From assembly GCF_900543425.1 (NCBI RefSeq), contig NZ_UQRQ01000030.1, forward strand, positions 1 to 35,242: a DNA stretch of 35,242 bases, in the 5' to 3' direction. The stretch's first letter is position 1; each line of letters begins with the position of its first letter. A program made the translations under genes and the position numbers. The notes beneath the pieces were generated by a model. It did no database searches. It saw only the letters and a program-made list of their open reading frames with translations, and was not told where the DNA came from. Below, piece by piece: positions 1 through 8,034 of this stretch. This stretch comes from an uncultured Sanguibacteroides sp. Lineage in GTDB: Bacteria > Bacteroidota > Bacteroidia > Bacteroidales > Marinifilaceae.

Positions 1-34
1 AGTCAGCCCCATTTGGCCACTCTGGTAACTGCCC
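1..34 (-). tRNA. tRNA-Tyr, 5' part only (cut by window edge)
   Basis: Read on the minus strand, these 34 bases give a 7-nt acceptor strand (GGGCAGT), TA, a D arm closed by CCA/TGG around GAGTGGCCAAA, and the start of the anticodon arm GCTGA-CT. This is the layout of bacterial tRNA-Tyr, a class II tRNA with the GGCCAAA-type D loop. The window ends immediately before the anticodon, so tyrosine identity is inferred from the D arm and not read. A Bacteroidota promoter lies 36 bp upstream, which supports a real gene start. A tRNA-Ser or tRNA-Leu is less likely from the D-loop sequence. Confidence 0.75.
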
Positions 35-36
35 TT

Positions 37-51
37 GTTCAAAGAACGCTT
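37..51 (-). promoter_or_regulatory. boxA-like motif in the tRNA-Tyr leader
   Basis: The minus strand reads AAGCGTTCTTTGAAC between the tRNA-Tyr promoter and the tRNA. The core GTTCTTTGA resembles the boxA antitermination element of stable-RNA leaders (GCTCTTTAACA in E. coli). The same 14-mer occurs at 20221-20234 upstream of another RNA gene. Antitermination is inferred from position and sequence only; the motif also forms a small GTTC/GAAC palindrome. Confidence 0.4.
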
Positions 52-69
52 GCTTATTGTTAGCGGGTA

Positions 70-100
70 CAAAGATAAGTAGTTTTTCGGATAATCCAAA
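70..100 (-). promoter_or_regulatory. Bacteroidota-type promoter of tRNA-Tyr
   Basis: The -7 box TATCTTTG (70-77) and the -33 box TTTG (97-100) are separated by exactly 19 bp, the ideal arrangement for the Bacteroidota primary sigma factor. Transcription would run left into the tRNA after a leader of about 30 nt. Confidence 0.75.
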
Positions 101-202
101 TGAATAAAATGAAAAATTAAAAATAGGTGAGGATGAAATATTGCCGAAGGAATAGTTTTACAAGTCTTGTAAATAGAGAAATATTACATTTGTATAAGAG
201 AG

Positions 203-233
203 GATAAAAGAGCCGCCCGAAATATCGGACGGC
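203..233 (-). terminator. Intrinsic terminator of the NigD-like gene
   Basis: A 9-bp stem (212-220 with 225-233, one G-U pair, 4-nt loop) is followed on the minus strand by CTCTTTTA. It lies 28 bp after the stop of the NigD-like gene. Bases 101-202, between it and the tRNA promoter, show nothing else I can support. Confidence 0.75.
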
Positions 234-260
234 ATTTGCACCTTTTCGTCAATTATGAGT

Positions 261-938
261 TTATTTTCGGGGACGATAGGTTATATCGAAATGTTCTTCT
301 CTATCAAAACCTTTGTACCGAACGCGAAGCTGAACGGAATCGGTTACTTCGCTGAAGACTTTGTTAAGAGGGAAAGCGACTGCACTATTGAGTTTATAAC
401 GATCCGTATCACCGTTGGCATTGTGATGAAATTCTAATAATACTTTCCCGTCTTCTGTCAATTCCTGATGTTGTGTTAAATTAATCATATGATGTGCAAG
501 ACCTCCGGCAAAGAAAAATTCGATCGTGAGAAAATCTTGGGCAATCCAATAATCGTTCACAATAACAGGATCACTTCCCAGGCTATCTAAAATCTCTTCC
601 GAGTAAGGAAGTATATTTTTGGTTAAAATCTGTTCAATCCCATTGATCCTTACATAATAATCAAATTTGCCGCCCGGTATCGCATCCTGAAGAATGGTAA
701 AATCGACCAATAGGCGCGTACTATCTTGAAGTTTTTGGGCCGGAACATTGGAATAGGATGGATATATAACAGAACCGTTATCCAGTTTTATAGTATAATT
801 ATCTTCATCGGATTTATGAACTACCCCGTAGCTAACCCAAAATTTACTCAAGCTATATCCATCGTCATCACAAGATGCGACGACGAATACAGTAATGATA
901 AATAGAATGGTCAGACGTAATATTCTTTCAATTTTCAT
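261..938 (-). CDS. NigD-like lipoprotein
   Basis: This is a 225-aa secreted lipoprotein. Residues 5-21 are a hydrophobic signal ending in VASC, with Cys23 followed by DDD: a clear lipobox, with acidic residues after the Cys as in Bacteroidota surface-exported lipoproteins. The segment after it (GYSLSKFWVSYGVV) and the later all-beta pattern match the NigD-like family, named after the nigrescin bacteriocin locus of Prevotella nigrescens. The biochemical role of the family is not established, and the immunity idea rests on the original locus only. It is a single-gene unit with its own terminator downstream and a probable promoter at 990-997. No bacteriocin gene is adjacent. Family call is confident, function unknown. 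Confidence 0.8.
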   Translation of the reverse strand: MKIERILRLTILFIITVFVVASCDDDGYSLSKFWVSYGVVHKSDEDNYTIKLDNGSVIYPSYSNVPAQKLQDSTRLLVDFTILQDAIPGGKFDYYVRINGIEQILTKNILPYSEEILDSLGSDPVIVNDYWIAQDFLTIEFFFAGGLAHHMINLTQHQELTEDGKVLLEFHHNANGDTDRYKLNSAVAFPLNKVFSEVTDSVQLRVRYKGFDREEHFDITYRPRK

Positions 939-989
939 ATCCTGTTTTTACTTATTGGTTTATTCTGTTTTCTGTTTAGTAGATGTGTG

Positions 990-997
990 AAAAGATA
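990..997 (-). promoter_or_regulatory. Probable -7 box for the NigD-like gene
   Basis: The minus strand reads TATCTTTT, one base from TAnnTTTG, 52 bp upstream of the start codon. No convincing -33 box is visible, so this is a weak call. Confidence 0.4.
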
Positions 998-1021
998 AAA
1001 GGTTGCGCGTGAAAATCTTAA

Positions 1022-1060
1022 AATATAAAAAGGAAGCTTGAAAAATCAAAACCTCCTTTT
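1022..1060 (-). terminator. Terminator of the pst-phoBR operon
   Basis: On the minus strand an A-rich strand and GGAGG pair with CTTCC and a T run (1052-1060 with 1028-1036, one G-U pair, roughly 15-nt loop). The hairpin ends in TTTTTATATTTT. It begins 25 bp after the phoR stop and closes the phosphate operon. Confidence 0.6.
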
Positions 1061-1084
1061 TACTTGATGGGCGTAAAATTGGAT

Positions 1085-2845
1085 TTAAAAGAGTTTTTTC
1101 CGTAAGGAGAAAAGAAATTCCAGACCTCCTTCTTTTCTGTTTTTTACGGATATTTCTCCTTTATGAAATAACACGGCGTTCTTCACGATAGAGAGTCCCA
1201 AGCCTGATCCTCCGGTTTGGCGACTTCTTCCTTCACATACACGGTAAAAACGTTCGAAGAGTCTGTTCAGGTGTGCTTCGTCGACTCCTTGTCCCGTGTC
1301 ATAATAAGAGAAATAACAAAATTCCTGATCGTTTGTATAGTTATCGATAACAATGATAATGTGGTCTCCGGCATAGTTGACGGAGTTGTCCATTAAGTTG
1401 CGGAATATGGCGTAGATCAAGGTTTTGTTTCCTTCAATGAATAAGTCCTCTTTGATGTGGTTTTGTACGATGATACTATGGGAGATGAGCGTATCGTTGA
1501 GGTCTGCTATGACCTCCTGTACGGTTGTCCGTATGTTAACTTCTTCTTTTTGGAAAAGTTCCGCTGCTTCTTCTGTTTTCGTGATTAAGGCGATGTCTCG
1601 AATCAGGTCGGAAAGTCTGACAACCTGAGAATAGGCTCGCTCCAGAAAGAAATGTTTCTTGTCGGAAGTAATATCAGGTTGTTCCAATAAGGTCTCGATA
1701 TAGCCTCGGATGCTACTTACCGGAGTTTTTAATTCGTGTGCGATATTATTTGTCATCTCCTGTTTGAGTAATCTGTTTTTTTCATTGTCGGAGATGTTGT
1801 TCAGAGTTATTTCATAACTATTATCAGTGAAAATAAGTAATTTGACGGCAAAATGTTTTCCGCCTTTAGAAAGCTTGCTTTGAAGTACGGGAATAGAATG
1901 TGCGTTCGGATTAACAGGCGTATTGTTCTTTAAAAATTCTTTCAGTTTTATGAAATCGGGTTGTTCCAATATCCCTTCGATGCGGAATGTCGGTTCGTCT
2001 AACAGAGTATTCAGGTATTGAATAAAGTGGGTATTAGCGTATATTTTTTCTCCGTTAGCAGCAAATATGGCAATTCCTTCATCCGAGTAATGGAAATGAC
2101 GTAATAGTTTATCCCGTTCGACATTAATTTGATGATTACTCTCTTCGAGTAATTGGTAATTATGAATGATTTTATTACCGATCTCTCCGAGTTCCGTGTT
2201 GGGGAAATGGATGTGGTTGTAATCCACCTTGTGATGGTCTGCTGAGACGATAAAGTCCTTCAGGCCGGAAATGGCTTTTCCAAATCTGTCTGACAGATAA
2301 ATAAGGGATATCAGGGCAATGAAAAACAGTAACGTGATGAAGTATAGGAAAATGTTATCTGTTTTTAGGAAGTTTTGAACTTCAATATCATAGGGTAGTG
2401 CGACGCGAATAAAGAAATGAGGATATGCTTTTGCATAATAATAATATTCGATACCTAATGTTTTTGAATGGCGAACGGATGCTCCCGTGGAGTGTATTAA
2501 TGCCGATTGGATTTCGGGACGTTGCAAATGGTTTTCGATCTCTTTATCCTGTTCTATGCTATTATCAAATAATACTTTTCCCGTACGATCAAGTAAGGTG
2601 ACCCGTAAATTCTGAGGAAGAATTTGTAGTATATTTTGAACGGAATCAATATGGTGATCCTGTATCAACTGCTTCGTGTCGACATATTGGGCAAGCATCG
2701 TCGCATAGTTATTAAGCGTTGTGCGCAGATTTTCTGTTTTATACGCTTTTTCTCTTTTTTGTTGAAAAAAAATAATTCCTATCGTGAAAATGGTAAATAC
2801 GATAAAGAAATAAGAAAATAGTTTTTGTTTATAAGAGAGTTTCAT
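1085..2845 (-). CDS. phoR: PhoR-type sensor histidine kinase
   Basis: This is a 586-aa membrane kinase that would autophosphorylate and pass phosphate to the adjacent PhoB-type regulator. Transmembrane segments lie at about 9-28 and 165-184, enclosing a periplasmic sensor domain of about 135 residues. A PAS-like region follows (about 250-345). The H box NNIAHELKTPVSS carries the phosphoacceptor His370. The N box (NLMDNSVNY, about 483-491), a D-T-G-Q-G box (516-520), an F box (LFERFYRV) and GGSGLGLSIVK (545-555) make a complete catalytic domain. It is the last gene of pstSCAB-phoU-phoB-phoR, 20 bp after phoB. The PhoR name rests on this context, because histidine kinases cannot be assigned a ligand by sequence alone. 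Confidence 0.9.
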   Translation of the reverse strand: MKLSYKQKLFSYFFIVFTIFTIGIIFFQQKREKAYKTENLRTTLNNYATMLAQYVDTKQLIQDHHIDSVQNILQILPQNLRVTLLDRTGKVLFDNSIEQDKEIENHLQRPEIQSALIHSTGASVRHSKTLGIEYYYYAKAYPHFFIRVALPYDIEVQNFLKTDNIFLYFITLLFFIALISLIYLSDRFGKAISGLKDFIVSADHHKVDYNHIHFPNTELGEIGNKIIHNYQLLEESNHQINVERDKLLRHFHYSDEGIAIFAANGEKIYANTHFIQYLNTLLDEPTFRIEGILEQPDFIKLKEFLKNNTPVNPNAHSIPVLQSKLSKGGKHFAVKLLIFTDNSYEITLNNISDNEKNRLLKQEMTNNIAHELKTPVSSIRGYIETLLEQPDITSDKKHFFLERAYSQVVRLSDLIRDIALITKTEEAAELFQKEEVNIRTTVQEVIADLNDTLISHSIIVQNHIKEDLFIEGNKTLIYAIFRNLMDNSVNYAGDHIIIVIDNYTNDQEFCYFSYYDTGQGVDEAHLNRLFERFYRVCEGRSRQTGGSGLGLSIVKNAVLFHKGEISVKNRKEGGLEFLFSLRKKLF

Positions 2846-2865
2846 CGGATGATGTTTTTAGTAAG

Positions 2866-3540
2866 TTAAAGTTCAATACAATATCCGTAGCCGGAACGGT
2901 TTATAATATAATGTCCTTGTTCCCCGAGTTTTTTCCTCAGGCGGGTGATATGGACGTCTACCGTACGTTCTAAAACATACCCGTCGTCAGCCCATACGTT
3001 ACGGAGAATTGCTTCTCGTGAAAAGATTCGTCCGGGGGCTTTGGCTAACATGTACAATATTTCAAACTCTTTTTTGGTAAGAGGAATGGATTGTTTGTTG
3101 ACAAAAACTTGTTTGGTGATTGTATTGATGAGAATTTCACCGACCTCTATCTGCTGTTGTTCCGGGGTGGTTGCCACTCTTTTTAGGACGGCCTTCACTC
3201 GTGCACACACCTCTTTGATAGAGAATGGTTTTGCAATGTAATCGTCTCCACCGATGCTGAATCCGGTAAGCATGTCATTTTCCGTATCCTTGGCTGTAAG
3301 GAAAATGATAGGAGTTGTGTTGTGAAGTTCTTTACGGAGCCTTTCTGCCATTTTGAATCCGGAGATTCCCGTCATCATGACATCTAACAATATCAATTCG
3401 TGTTCTTTCGTTAACGTTTTTAAGGCTTGTTTCGCAGATTCCGCGGTATCTACAATATAACCCTCGTTTTCCAAATTGAATTGCAGGATCTCTCGTAAGT
3501 CCTCTTCGTCATCGACAACTAAAATTCGTTTCTTTTCCAT
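2866..3540 (-). CDS. phoB: PhoB-type response regulator (OmpR family)
   Basis: This is a 224-aa two-domain regulator. The receiver domain (5-118) has the acidic pair Asp10-Asp11, phosphoacceptor Asp53 in LILLDVMM, Thr82 and Lys104 (AKPF). The C-terminal part (about 128-224) is a winged helix with the usual PLTKKEFEIL and VDVHITRLRKKLG segments. It would bind the 11-bp-period arrays upstream of pstS and of the porin gene and activate them under phosphate starvation. It starts 5 bp after phoU and is followed by phoR, so all three are translated from one message. Confidence 0.92.
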   Translation of the reverse strand: MEKKRILVVDDEEDLREILQFNLENEGYIVDTAESAKQALKTLTKEHELILLDVMMTGISGFKMAERLRKELHNTTPIIFLTAKDTENDMLTGFSIGGDDYIAKPFSIKEVCARVKAVLKRVATTPEQQQIEVGEILINTITKQVFVNKQSIPLTKKEFEILYMLAKAPGRIFSREAILRNVWADDGYVLERTVDVHITRLRKKLGEQGHYIINRSGYGYCIEL

Positions 3541-3545
3541 AGCTT

Positions 3546-4250
3546 TTATTCGGTTGGGGGTTCTGGTGTATCTTCGTTTTTATGTAAATGTTTTGCATTT
3601 TTTCCTTCCATTAAATAGATTGCCGCTTCTGCAATGTTAGTCGCGTTGTCTCCTATTCTTTCTATGTTATAGGACATGCCGCTTATAGAAAGAGCATCCA
3701 GCATATCTTGTTCGTTGATCGTCTTACCGATAAAGCAAGCTGGGATGCCGTGGATGATTTCTTTATGATGGAAATCCACCATATTATCTGCCAGAATGAC
3801 TTTTTTTGCCAGTTCGGTATCTTCACAGGTGAAGGCAAAGATAGCATTTTGTGTCATTTTTTTAACCATGGAGAGTTGTTCCCGTATTATTTTTTCATGG
3901 GTCAGGAAGCATTTACCGCTCCGGTCGATCTCTTTAAAAAAATCGGCAATATTGAGAATGAGATCTCCGATACGTTCCATGTAAGCTGTCATGTCATGAT
4001 AAGACATGATCTTTCGGGAATCAGTAGCTCTTGGTGAATAAAGAACGATAGAATGAATTACTTCGTCTCTGATTTTAACTTCCATCCCATCGATAATCGT
4101 TTCATTATGTTCTATTTCCAAATGTATCTCAGGATTCTTATTGTCTATCGTAAGTTGATTTATATAATCCATTTGAAGGAATACAATTTTGGCGAGCACT
4201 TCAAAGTCTCCTCTTATTTTTTCTAAATATTTTTCTCTGATGGTATTCAT
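3546..4250 (-). CDS. phoU: Phosphate signalling protein PhoU
   Basis: This is a 234-aa all-helical cytoplasmic protein with two PhoU repeats. Each repeat carries the ERIGD metal-binding signature, at residues 92-96 and 197-201. PhoU links the PstSCAB transporter to PhoR and holds the pathway off when phosphate is sufficient. It lies between pstB (36-bp gap) and phoB (5-bp gap). The C-terminal tail after residue 216 is charged and probably disordered. Length is normal for the family. Confidence 0.92.
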   Translation of the reverse strand: MNTIREKYLEKIRGDFEVLAKIVFLQMDYINQLTIDNKNPEIHLEIEHNETIIDGMEVKIRDEVIHSIVLYSPRATDSRKIMSYHDMTAYMERIGDLILNIADFFKEIDRSGKCFLTHEKIIREQLSMVKKMTQNAIFAFTCEDTELAKKVILADNMVDFHHKEIIHGIPACFIGKTINEQDMLDALSISGMSYNIERIGDNATNIAEAAIYLMEGKNAKHLHKNEDTPEPPTE

Positions 4251-4286
4251 GTCGTAATGATTAAATAGTCTGACTTTTGTGATTGA

Positions 4287-5057
4287 TTAGCCGAATTGTC
4301 CGGTGAGATATTCTTCGGTCCGTTTGTCTTGAGGATTGGTGAACATCTTTTGAGTTTCATCATACTCGATTAATTCTCCCAGGTACATAAACATAGAGTA
4401 ATCGGAAATACGGGCCGCTTGTGACATATTGTGAGTAACGATCAAAATCGTAAATTCCTTTTTGAGTTCCAAAAGTAACTCTTCGATTCGATTGGTTGCA
4501 ATGGGATCCAAGGCGGAAGTCGGTTCGTCCATTAATAAAATTTGCGGTTTTAAAGCCAGGGCTCTGGCAATACACAGGCGTTGCTGCTGCCCGCCGGAGA
4601 GAAAGGTGCCTTTTTTGTAGAGAGAGTCTTTGACCTCTTCCCATAATCCGACATTTTGCAGGCTTTGTTCCACGATCTGATCTTTTTCTTTACGGGGTAA
4701 ACGAATTCCGTTTAGCTTATAACCGGCAATGACATTGTCGTATATACTCATAGTTGGAAAAGGGTTGGGTCTTTGAAAAACCATTCCGGCCATACGCCTG
4801 ACTTCCATGGGATTCGTTTTTAATATGTTTCTCCCGTTCAAGAGTATTTCACCGCTAATGCGGATGTCCGGATAGAGTTCGTGCATTCGGTTTATGGCTC
4901 GTAAGAGAGTACTTTTCCCACAGCCGGAGGGTCCCATGATGGCCGTAATCTTTTTTTCTTCAATATCGGCGTTCACACGATCGACTGCATTTTTACCGGG
5001 GGTGTATGAGATCGAAACCTCTTGTAGCTGTAAGATGGGATTTTTTATAGATATCAT
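4287..5057 (-). CDS. pstB: Phosphate ABC transporter ATPase PstB
   Basis: This 256-aa ATP-binding subunit powers phosphate import. Walker A is GPSGCGKST (42-50), the signature is LSGGQQQR (153-160), Walker B and D-loop are LLMDEPTSALD (174-184), and the switch histidine is in IVTHNM (about 208-213). The FQRPNPFP Q-loop is typical of PstB. It is 18 bp downstream of pstA in the pst operon. All catalytic residues are present. Confidence 0.96.
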   Translation of the reverse strand: MISIKNPILQLQEVSISYTPGKNAVDRVNADIEEKKITAIMGPSGCGKSTLLRAINRMHELYPDIRISGEILLNGRNILKTNPMEVRRMAGMVFQRPNPFPTMSIYDNVIAGYKLNGIRLPRKEKDQIVEQSLQNVGLWEEVKDSLYKKGTFLSGGQQQRLCIARALALKPQILLMDEPTSALDPIATNRIEELLLELKKEFTILIVTHNMSQAARISDYSMFMYLGELIEYDETQKMFTNPQDKRTEEYLTGQFG

Positions 5058-5075
5058 AGGTTGTTATTGATTATA

Positions 5076-5939
5076 TTATTGATTTCTCCATTTGTTAGCT
5101 ATATGTTTGGCAATTAAATTGAGTGATAATATGAGTAGCAGGAGAAAAAGCGATGAACTCCATATCATATCGATCAGATTGGGGTCGTTGTAAAATTCCC
5201 AGATTAAAAGGGGAACGGCACTGGTCGGAGCTGTAATGTCCCAATTGATGATCGTGCTTCCGAGGGCAGTCAGCATCAGTGGAGCTGTTTCTCCCATGAC
5301 ACGAGAAACGGCTAACAATATGCCTGTAAACAAACCTCCGAAAGCAGAGGGGAGGAGTAATTTTAGAATTACATTCGTGTAAGAAGCTCCAAGTGCAAGT
5401 CCGGCTTCTTTTAGTGAGCCCGGTAACATTTTTAATGTCTCTTCGGTGGATCTTATGATCAGGGGAAGCATCATGATGCTTAAGGCAACGCTACCTGCCA
5501 GTGCGGAGTAGCTGCTTAATGGCTTTACGATCCAACTGTATGCGATGATACCGATGACGATGGAAGGGCTTCCTTGAATCAGGTCGGTAAAAAAGCGGGT
5601 AGTATTTGAAAATAGAGTTTTAGGTTTTTCCGAAAGATGAATTCCGGCCATGATACCGATCGGTATGGCAATAACGGTAGCCATTCCTACCATAAGTAGG
5701 GTCCCGGTAATTCCATTGGCAATACCTCCGGGAATAATTTCTCCCGTGCCCTTGGCAAGCATGGCGTCTAAGGTGCTGGGAGCCGTTTCGGTAAAGAAAT
5801 TCCAGTTGATCTGTTTATATCCTTTTTTAACCAACTCCCAGATGATCATAAATAGGGGAATGACGGTCAGGGATGCCAATGAACAGATGGTATAAAAAAA
5901 TATCCTGTCTTTGATCGTTCTGTATCTTATCGTTGCCAT
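5076..5939 (-). CDS. pstA: Phosphate ABC transporter permease PstA
   Basis: This is a 287-aa inner-membrane permease with about six transmembrane helices, the first at about 14-34. It shows the coupling EAA loop at about 178-200 (LKEAGLALGAS) that docks on PstB. The motifs QGSPSIVIGIIAY and RVMGETAPL are characteristic of PstA and distinguish it from PstC. It begins 6 bp after the pstC stop. Confidence 0.94.
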   Translation of the reverse strand: MATIRYRTIKDRIFFYTICSLASLTVIPLFMIIWELVKKGYKQINWNFFTETAPSTLDAMLAKGTGEIIPGGIANGITGTLLMVGMATVIAIPIGIMAGIHLSEKPKTLFSNTTRFFTDLIQGSPSIVIGIIAYSWIVKPLSSYSALAGSVALSIMMLPLIIRSTEETLKMLPGSLKEAGLALGASYTNVILKLLLPSAFGGLFTGILLAVSRVMGETAPLMLTALGSTIINWDITAPTSAVPLLIWEFYNDPNLIDMIWSSSLFLLLLILSLNLIAKHIANKWRNQ

Positions 5940-5945
5940 CTTATT

Positions 5946-6797
5946 TTAATGAAGTTTTTTAATGATGAGTTTGGCTATCATATTGATGATAGCGGTAATT
6001 AGGAATAATAATAAGCCAATGGCAATGAGAGAACTGAGTTTGAGTCCGTCAGCCTCCCCGAATTGATTGGCGATGATACTCGCCATTGTATTTCCCGTGT
6101 CTCCCAATGAGATGGGAATATTGTTGGTATTCCCGATCAGCATGGTTACGGCCATGGTCTCTCCGAGAGCTCTTCCGAGAGCTAAAATGTAGCTTGCGAA
6201 AATGCCGGAACCGGCGGCCGGGAAAGTGACGGTTCGAATAACTTCATAACGTGTTGCTCCTAAACTGTATGCTGCTTCTTTCAGTTCATTGGGAACCATG
6301 GTAATAAATTCGCCGCTGAGGGAAGAAGCATAAGGAATAATCATAATCGCTAATATTATGGAAGAAGTGAGGATACCGAATCCTTGTGAATTGATGCCCC
6401 AATCGACCATTAACGGACGCAGGGTATAAAATCCCCATAAGCCGTATACGATGGAAGGAATTCCTGCTAATAAATCAATGGTGGAGCTAATAAAAACGGC
6501 TATTTTTTTGCCTTTGAAATATTCTCCGGTAAAAAGGGCTACAGGTAATGAAAATGGAATACAGAACAGTAGCGCTAAAAAGGAGGTAAGTAAAGTCCCG
6601 ATAATAAAGGATAAAGCTCCGTAGGTCTCGTTGTCGGGGTGAGGATTCCAATCGGCAGTACCGATAAATTTAAAGAATCCATAATGATGAAAGGCAGGGA
6701 CGGCTCCACTGACGAGAGAATATACCATTCCTGCACATATTAAAAGTATAAAAATACAGCAGATGATTAGTAGACGTTTGAATAGATAGTCTGACAT
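5946..6797 (-). CDS. pstC: Phosphate ABC transporter permease PstC
   Basis: This permease pairs with PstA to form the phosphate channel. From the start chosen here it has 283 aa and about six transmembrane helices. It contains IDLLAGIPSIVYGLWGFY, the EAA loop ELKEAAYSLGATRYEV and GRALGETMAV, all typical of PstC. The frame stays open to a GTG at 6845 with ATGs at 6839 and 6836, which would add up to 16 residues. I prefer the ATG at 6797 because the stretch before it is one arm and loop of a 13-bp-arm hairpin (6818-6849) and because the first membrane helix begins a few residues after it. The upstream starts remain possible. Confidence 0.88.
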   Translation of the reverse strand: MSDYLFKRLLIICCIFILLICAGMVYSLVSGAVPAFHHYGFFKFIGTADWNPHPDNETYGALSFIIGTLLTSFLALLFCIPFSLPVALFTGEYFKGKKIAVFISSTIDLLAGIPSIVYGLWGFYTLRPLMVDWGINSQGFGILTSSIILAIMIIPYASSLSGEFITMVPNELKEAAYSLGATRYEVIRTVTFPAAGSGIFASYILALGRALGETMAVTMLIGNTNNIPISLGDTGNTMASIIANQFGEADGLKLSSLIAIGLLLFLITAIINMIAKLIIKKLH

Positions 6798-6817
6798 ATC
6801 ATTAAATTTAATGTAAG

Positions 6818-6849
6818 TCTTGTGGCGATGTATCATCATCGCCACAAGA
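6818..6849 (-). other. Strong pstS-pstC intercistronic hairpin
   Basis: The arms are 6818-6830 and 6837-6849: 13 perfectly paired bases with a 6-nt loop. It begins 7 nt after the pstS stop codon. No U run follows it on the minus strand, so it is not a classic terminator. It is more likely a 3' stabiliser of pstS mRNA or a brake on pstC translation, letting the binding protein be made in excess of the permeases. Confidence 0.7.
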
Positions 6850-6856
6850 TTTTTTA

Positions 6857-7924
6857 TTACTTAATTGTTTTTCCTTTAAAGGTGACGGATTTTAAAAGGT
6901 TTTGTGCATTCTTAACGGCAGATGCAGGGAGGGGAGAGTAGTGTACTTTTGTAGTTAAAGCCTGAGCTTCGTCGCTTAGCATCCAGCTCAACAGATCGAT
7001 CGTAGCTTGTGCTTGCTCTATTTTTCTGTCGTTATAGGCTTGTTCCTTGTAAAGGATAATCCAAGTGAAACAGCTGATAGGATAAGCATCTGCGGCAGGA
7101 GAGTTGGTGATCATAGTACGGGTGTCGGCAGGTATGTCTCCGGAAGCGGCAGCGGAAATACTTTCCGTTGTCGGGCTAACGAAATTTCCGGCTTTATTTT
7201 GTAGTTGGGCCATAGGAATTTTAAGAGAGAAAGCGTATTCCGATCCCACGTAACCGATCGACCCTGCTGTTTGACTGATTACTCCTGCAACTCCGGGATT
7301 CCCTTTTGCGGCAATACCAGCCGGCCATTTCAAAGATTTTCCGGTTCCAACTTGTTCTTTCCAATCATTACTGATTTTCGTCAGGTAATCGCTGAATACG
7401 AATGTCGTACCACTGCCGTCGGAACGATACACCGGATTGAGCTCTTTGTCTGGAAGAGAGACTCCTGGATTAACAGCTTGTATCCGGCTGTCATTCCATT
7501 TTTTGATTTTTCCCAGATAGATGTCGGCAATGATTTCACCTGTAAGTTTTAAATTTTTTACTTCCGGTAAATTGTAGGCCATTACCACGGCTCCCATGCA
7601 GGTCGGGATATGAATTGTTTCATAAGGCATTTCTTTCAACTCTTTCTCGGAAAGAAAAGCATCCGTTCCGCCAAAATCTACGATTTTATCTTTTAAGCTT
7701 CTGATTCCGCCACCACTACCGATTCCTCCGTAAGTAATGGTCGTACCGTTCTTTTCCTGATAAGTTTTGAATGCCAGGTTATAAAATGGGAGAGGGAAGG
7801 TAGCTCCGGCTCCCGTGATGGTCTCTTTTTTACTTGGTGCAGCTTCTCTGGGAGTTGCATTACCACAGATCATCGTGGAAATAATAAGAATACTGGTGAG
7901 TAATAGATTTTTCATTTTTTTCAA
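6857..7924 (-). CDS. pstS: Periplasmic phosphate-binding protein PstS
   Basis: This is a 355-aa secreted binding protein. Residues 1-24 form a signal peptide (KK, then a hydrophobic stretch to about residue 20); MIC is not a good lipobox, so a soluble periplasmic form is likelier than a lipoprotein. The mature part starts with the hallmark ITGAGATFPLPFY (about 36-48), then GGIGSGGGI and YRSDGSGTTFVFSDYL, the phosphate-contacting loops. It is the first gene of the operon, expressed from the Pho-box promoter at 7961-8016. The strong hairpin after its stop suggests higher output than the downstream genes. Confidence 0.95.
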   Translation of the reverse strand: MKKMKNLLLTSILIISTMICGNATPREAAPSKKETITGAGATFPLPFYNLAFKTYQEKNGTTITYGGIGSGGGIRSLKDKIVDFGGTDAFLSEKELKEMPYETIHIPTCMGAVVMAYNLPEVKNLKLTGEIIADIYLGKIKKWNDSRIQAVNPGVSLPDKELNPVYRSDGSGTTFVFSDYLTKISNDWKEQVGTGKSLKWPAGIAAKGNPGVAGVISQTAGSIGYVGSEYAFSLKIPMAQLQNKAGNFVSPTTESISAAASGDIPADTRTMITNSPAADAYPISCFTWIILYKEQAYNDRKIEQAQATIDLLSWMLSDEAQALTTKVHYSPLPASAVKNAQNLLKSVTFKGKTIK

Positions 7925-7960
7925 TTTATGTTTAACACGTTCTGTTCTTTTTGGACATTA

Positions 7961-8016
7961 CAATATTACGCTGATGTTATGACACGTTTGTTACGCGTTT
8001 GTTACATTTTTGTTAA
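7961..8016 (-). promoter_or_regulatory. Pho-box array and promoter of the pst operon
   Basis: On the minus strand four hexamers repeat every 11 bp: TTAACA (8011-8016), GTAACA (8000-8005), GTAACA (7989-7994) and GTCATA (7978-7983). Nine bases further on is TAATATTG (7961-7968), one base off the TAnnTTTG -7 box. The array occupies the place of the -33 element, as expected for an activator-dependent promoter. The half-site and 11-bp period match the PhoP/PhoB recognition pattern known from Bacillus (TTAACA-like) and E. coli (7+4 bp). Binding here is inferred. Confidence 0.8.
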
Positions 8017-8034
8017 GCCAGAACAGAGGTCTTC

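Noticed and set aside
255..437. 60-codon plus-strand open frame opposite the NigD-like gene
   Set aside because: It overlaps the lipoprotein coding region on the other strand and has no promoter or family features.
7931..7936. TTTAACAC near the pstS start as a further Pho half-site
   Set aside because: It lies downstream of the -7 box and is out of the 11-bp phase of the array.
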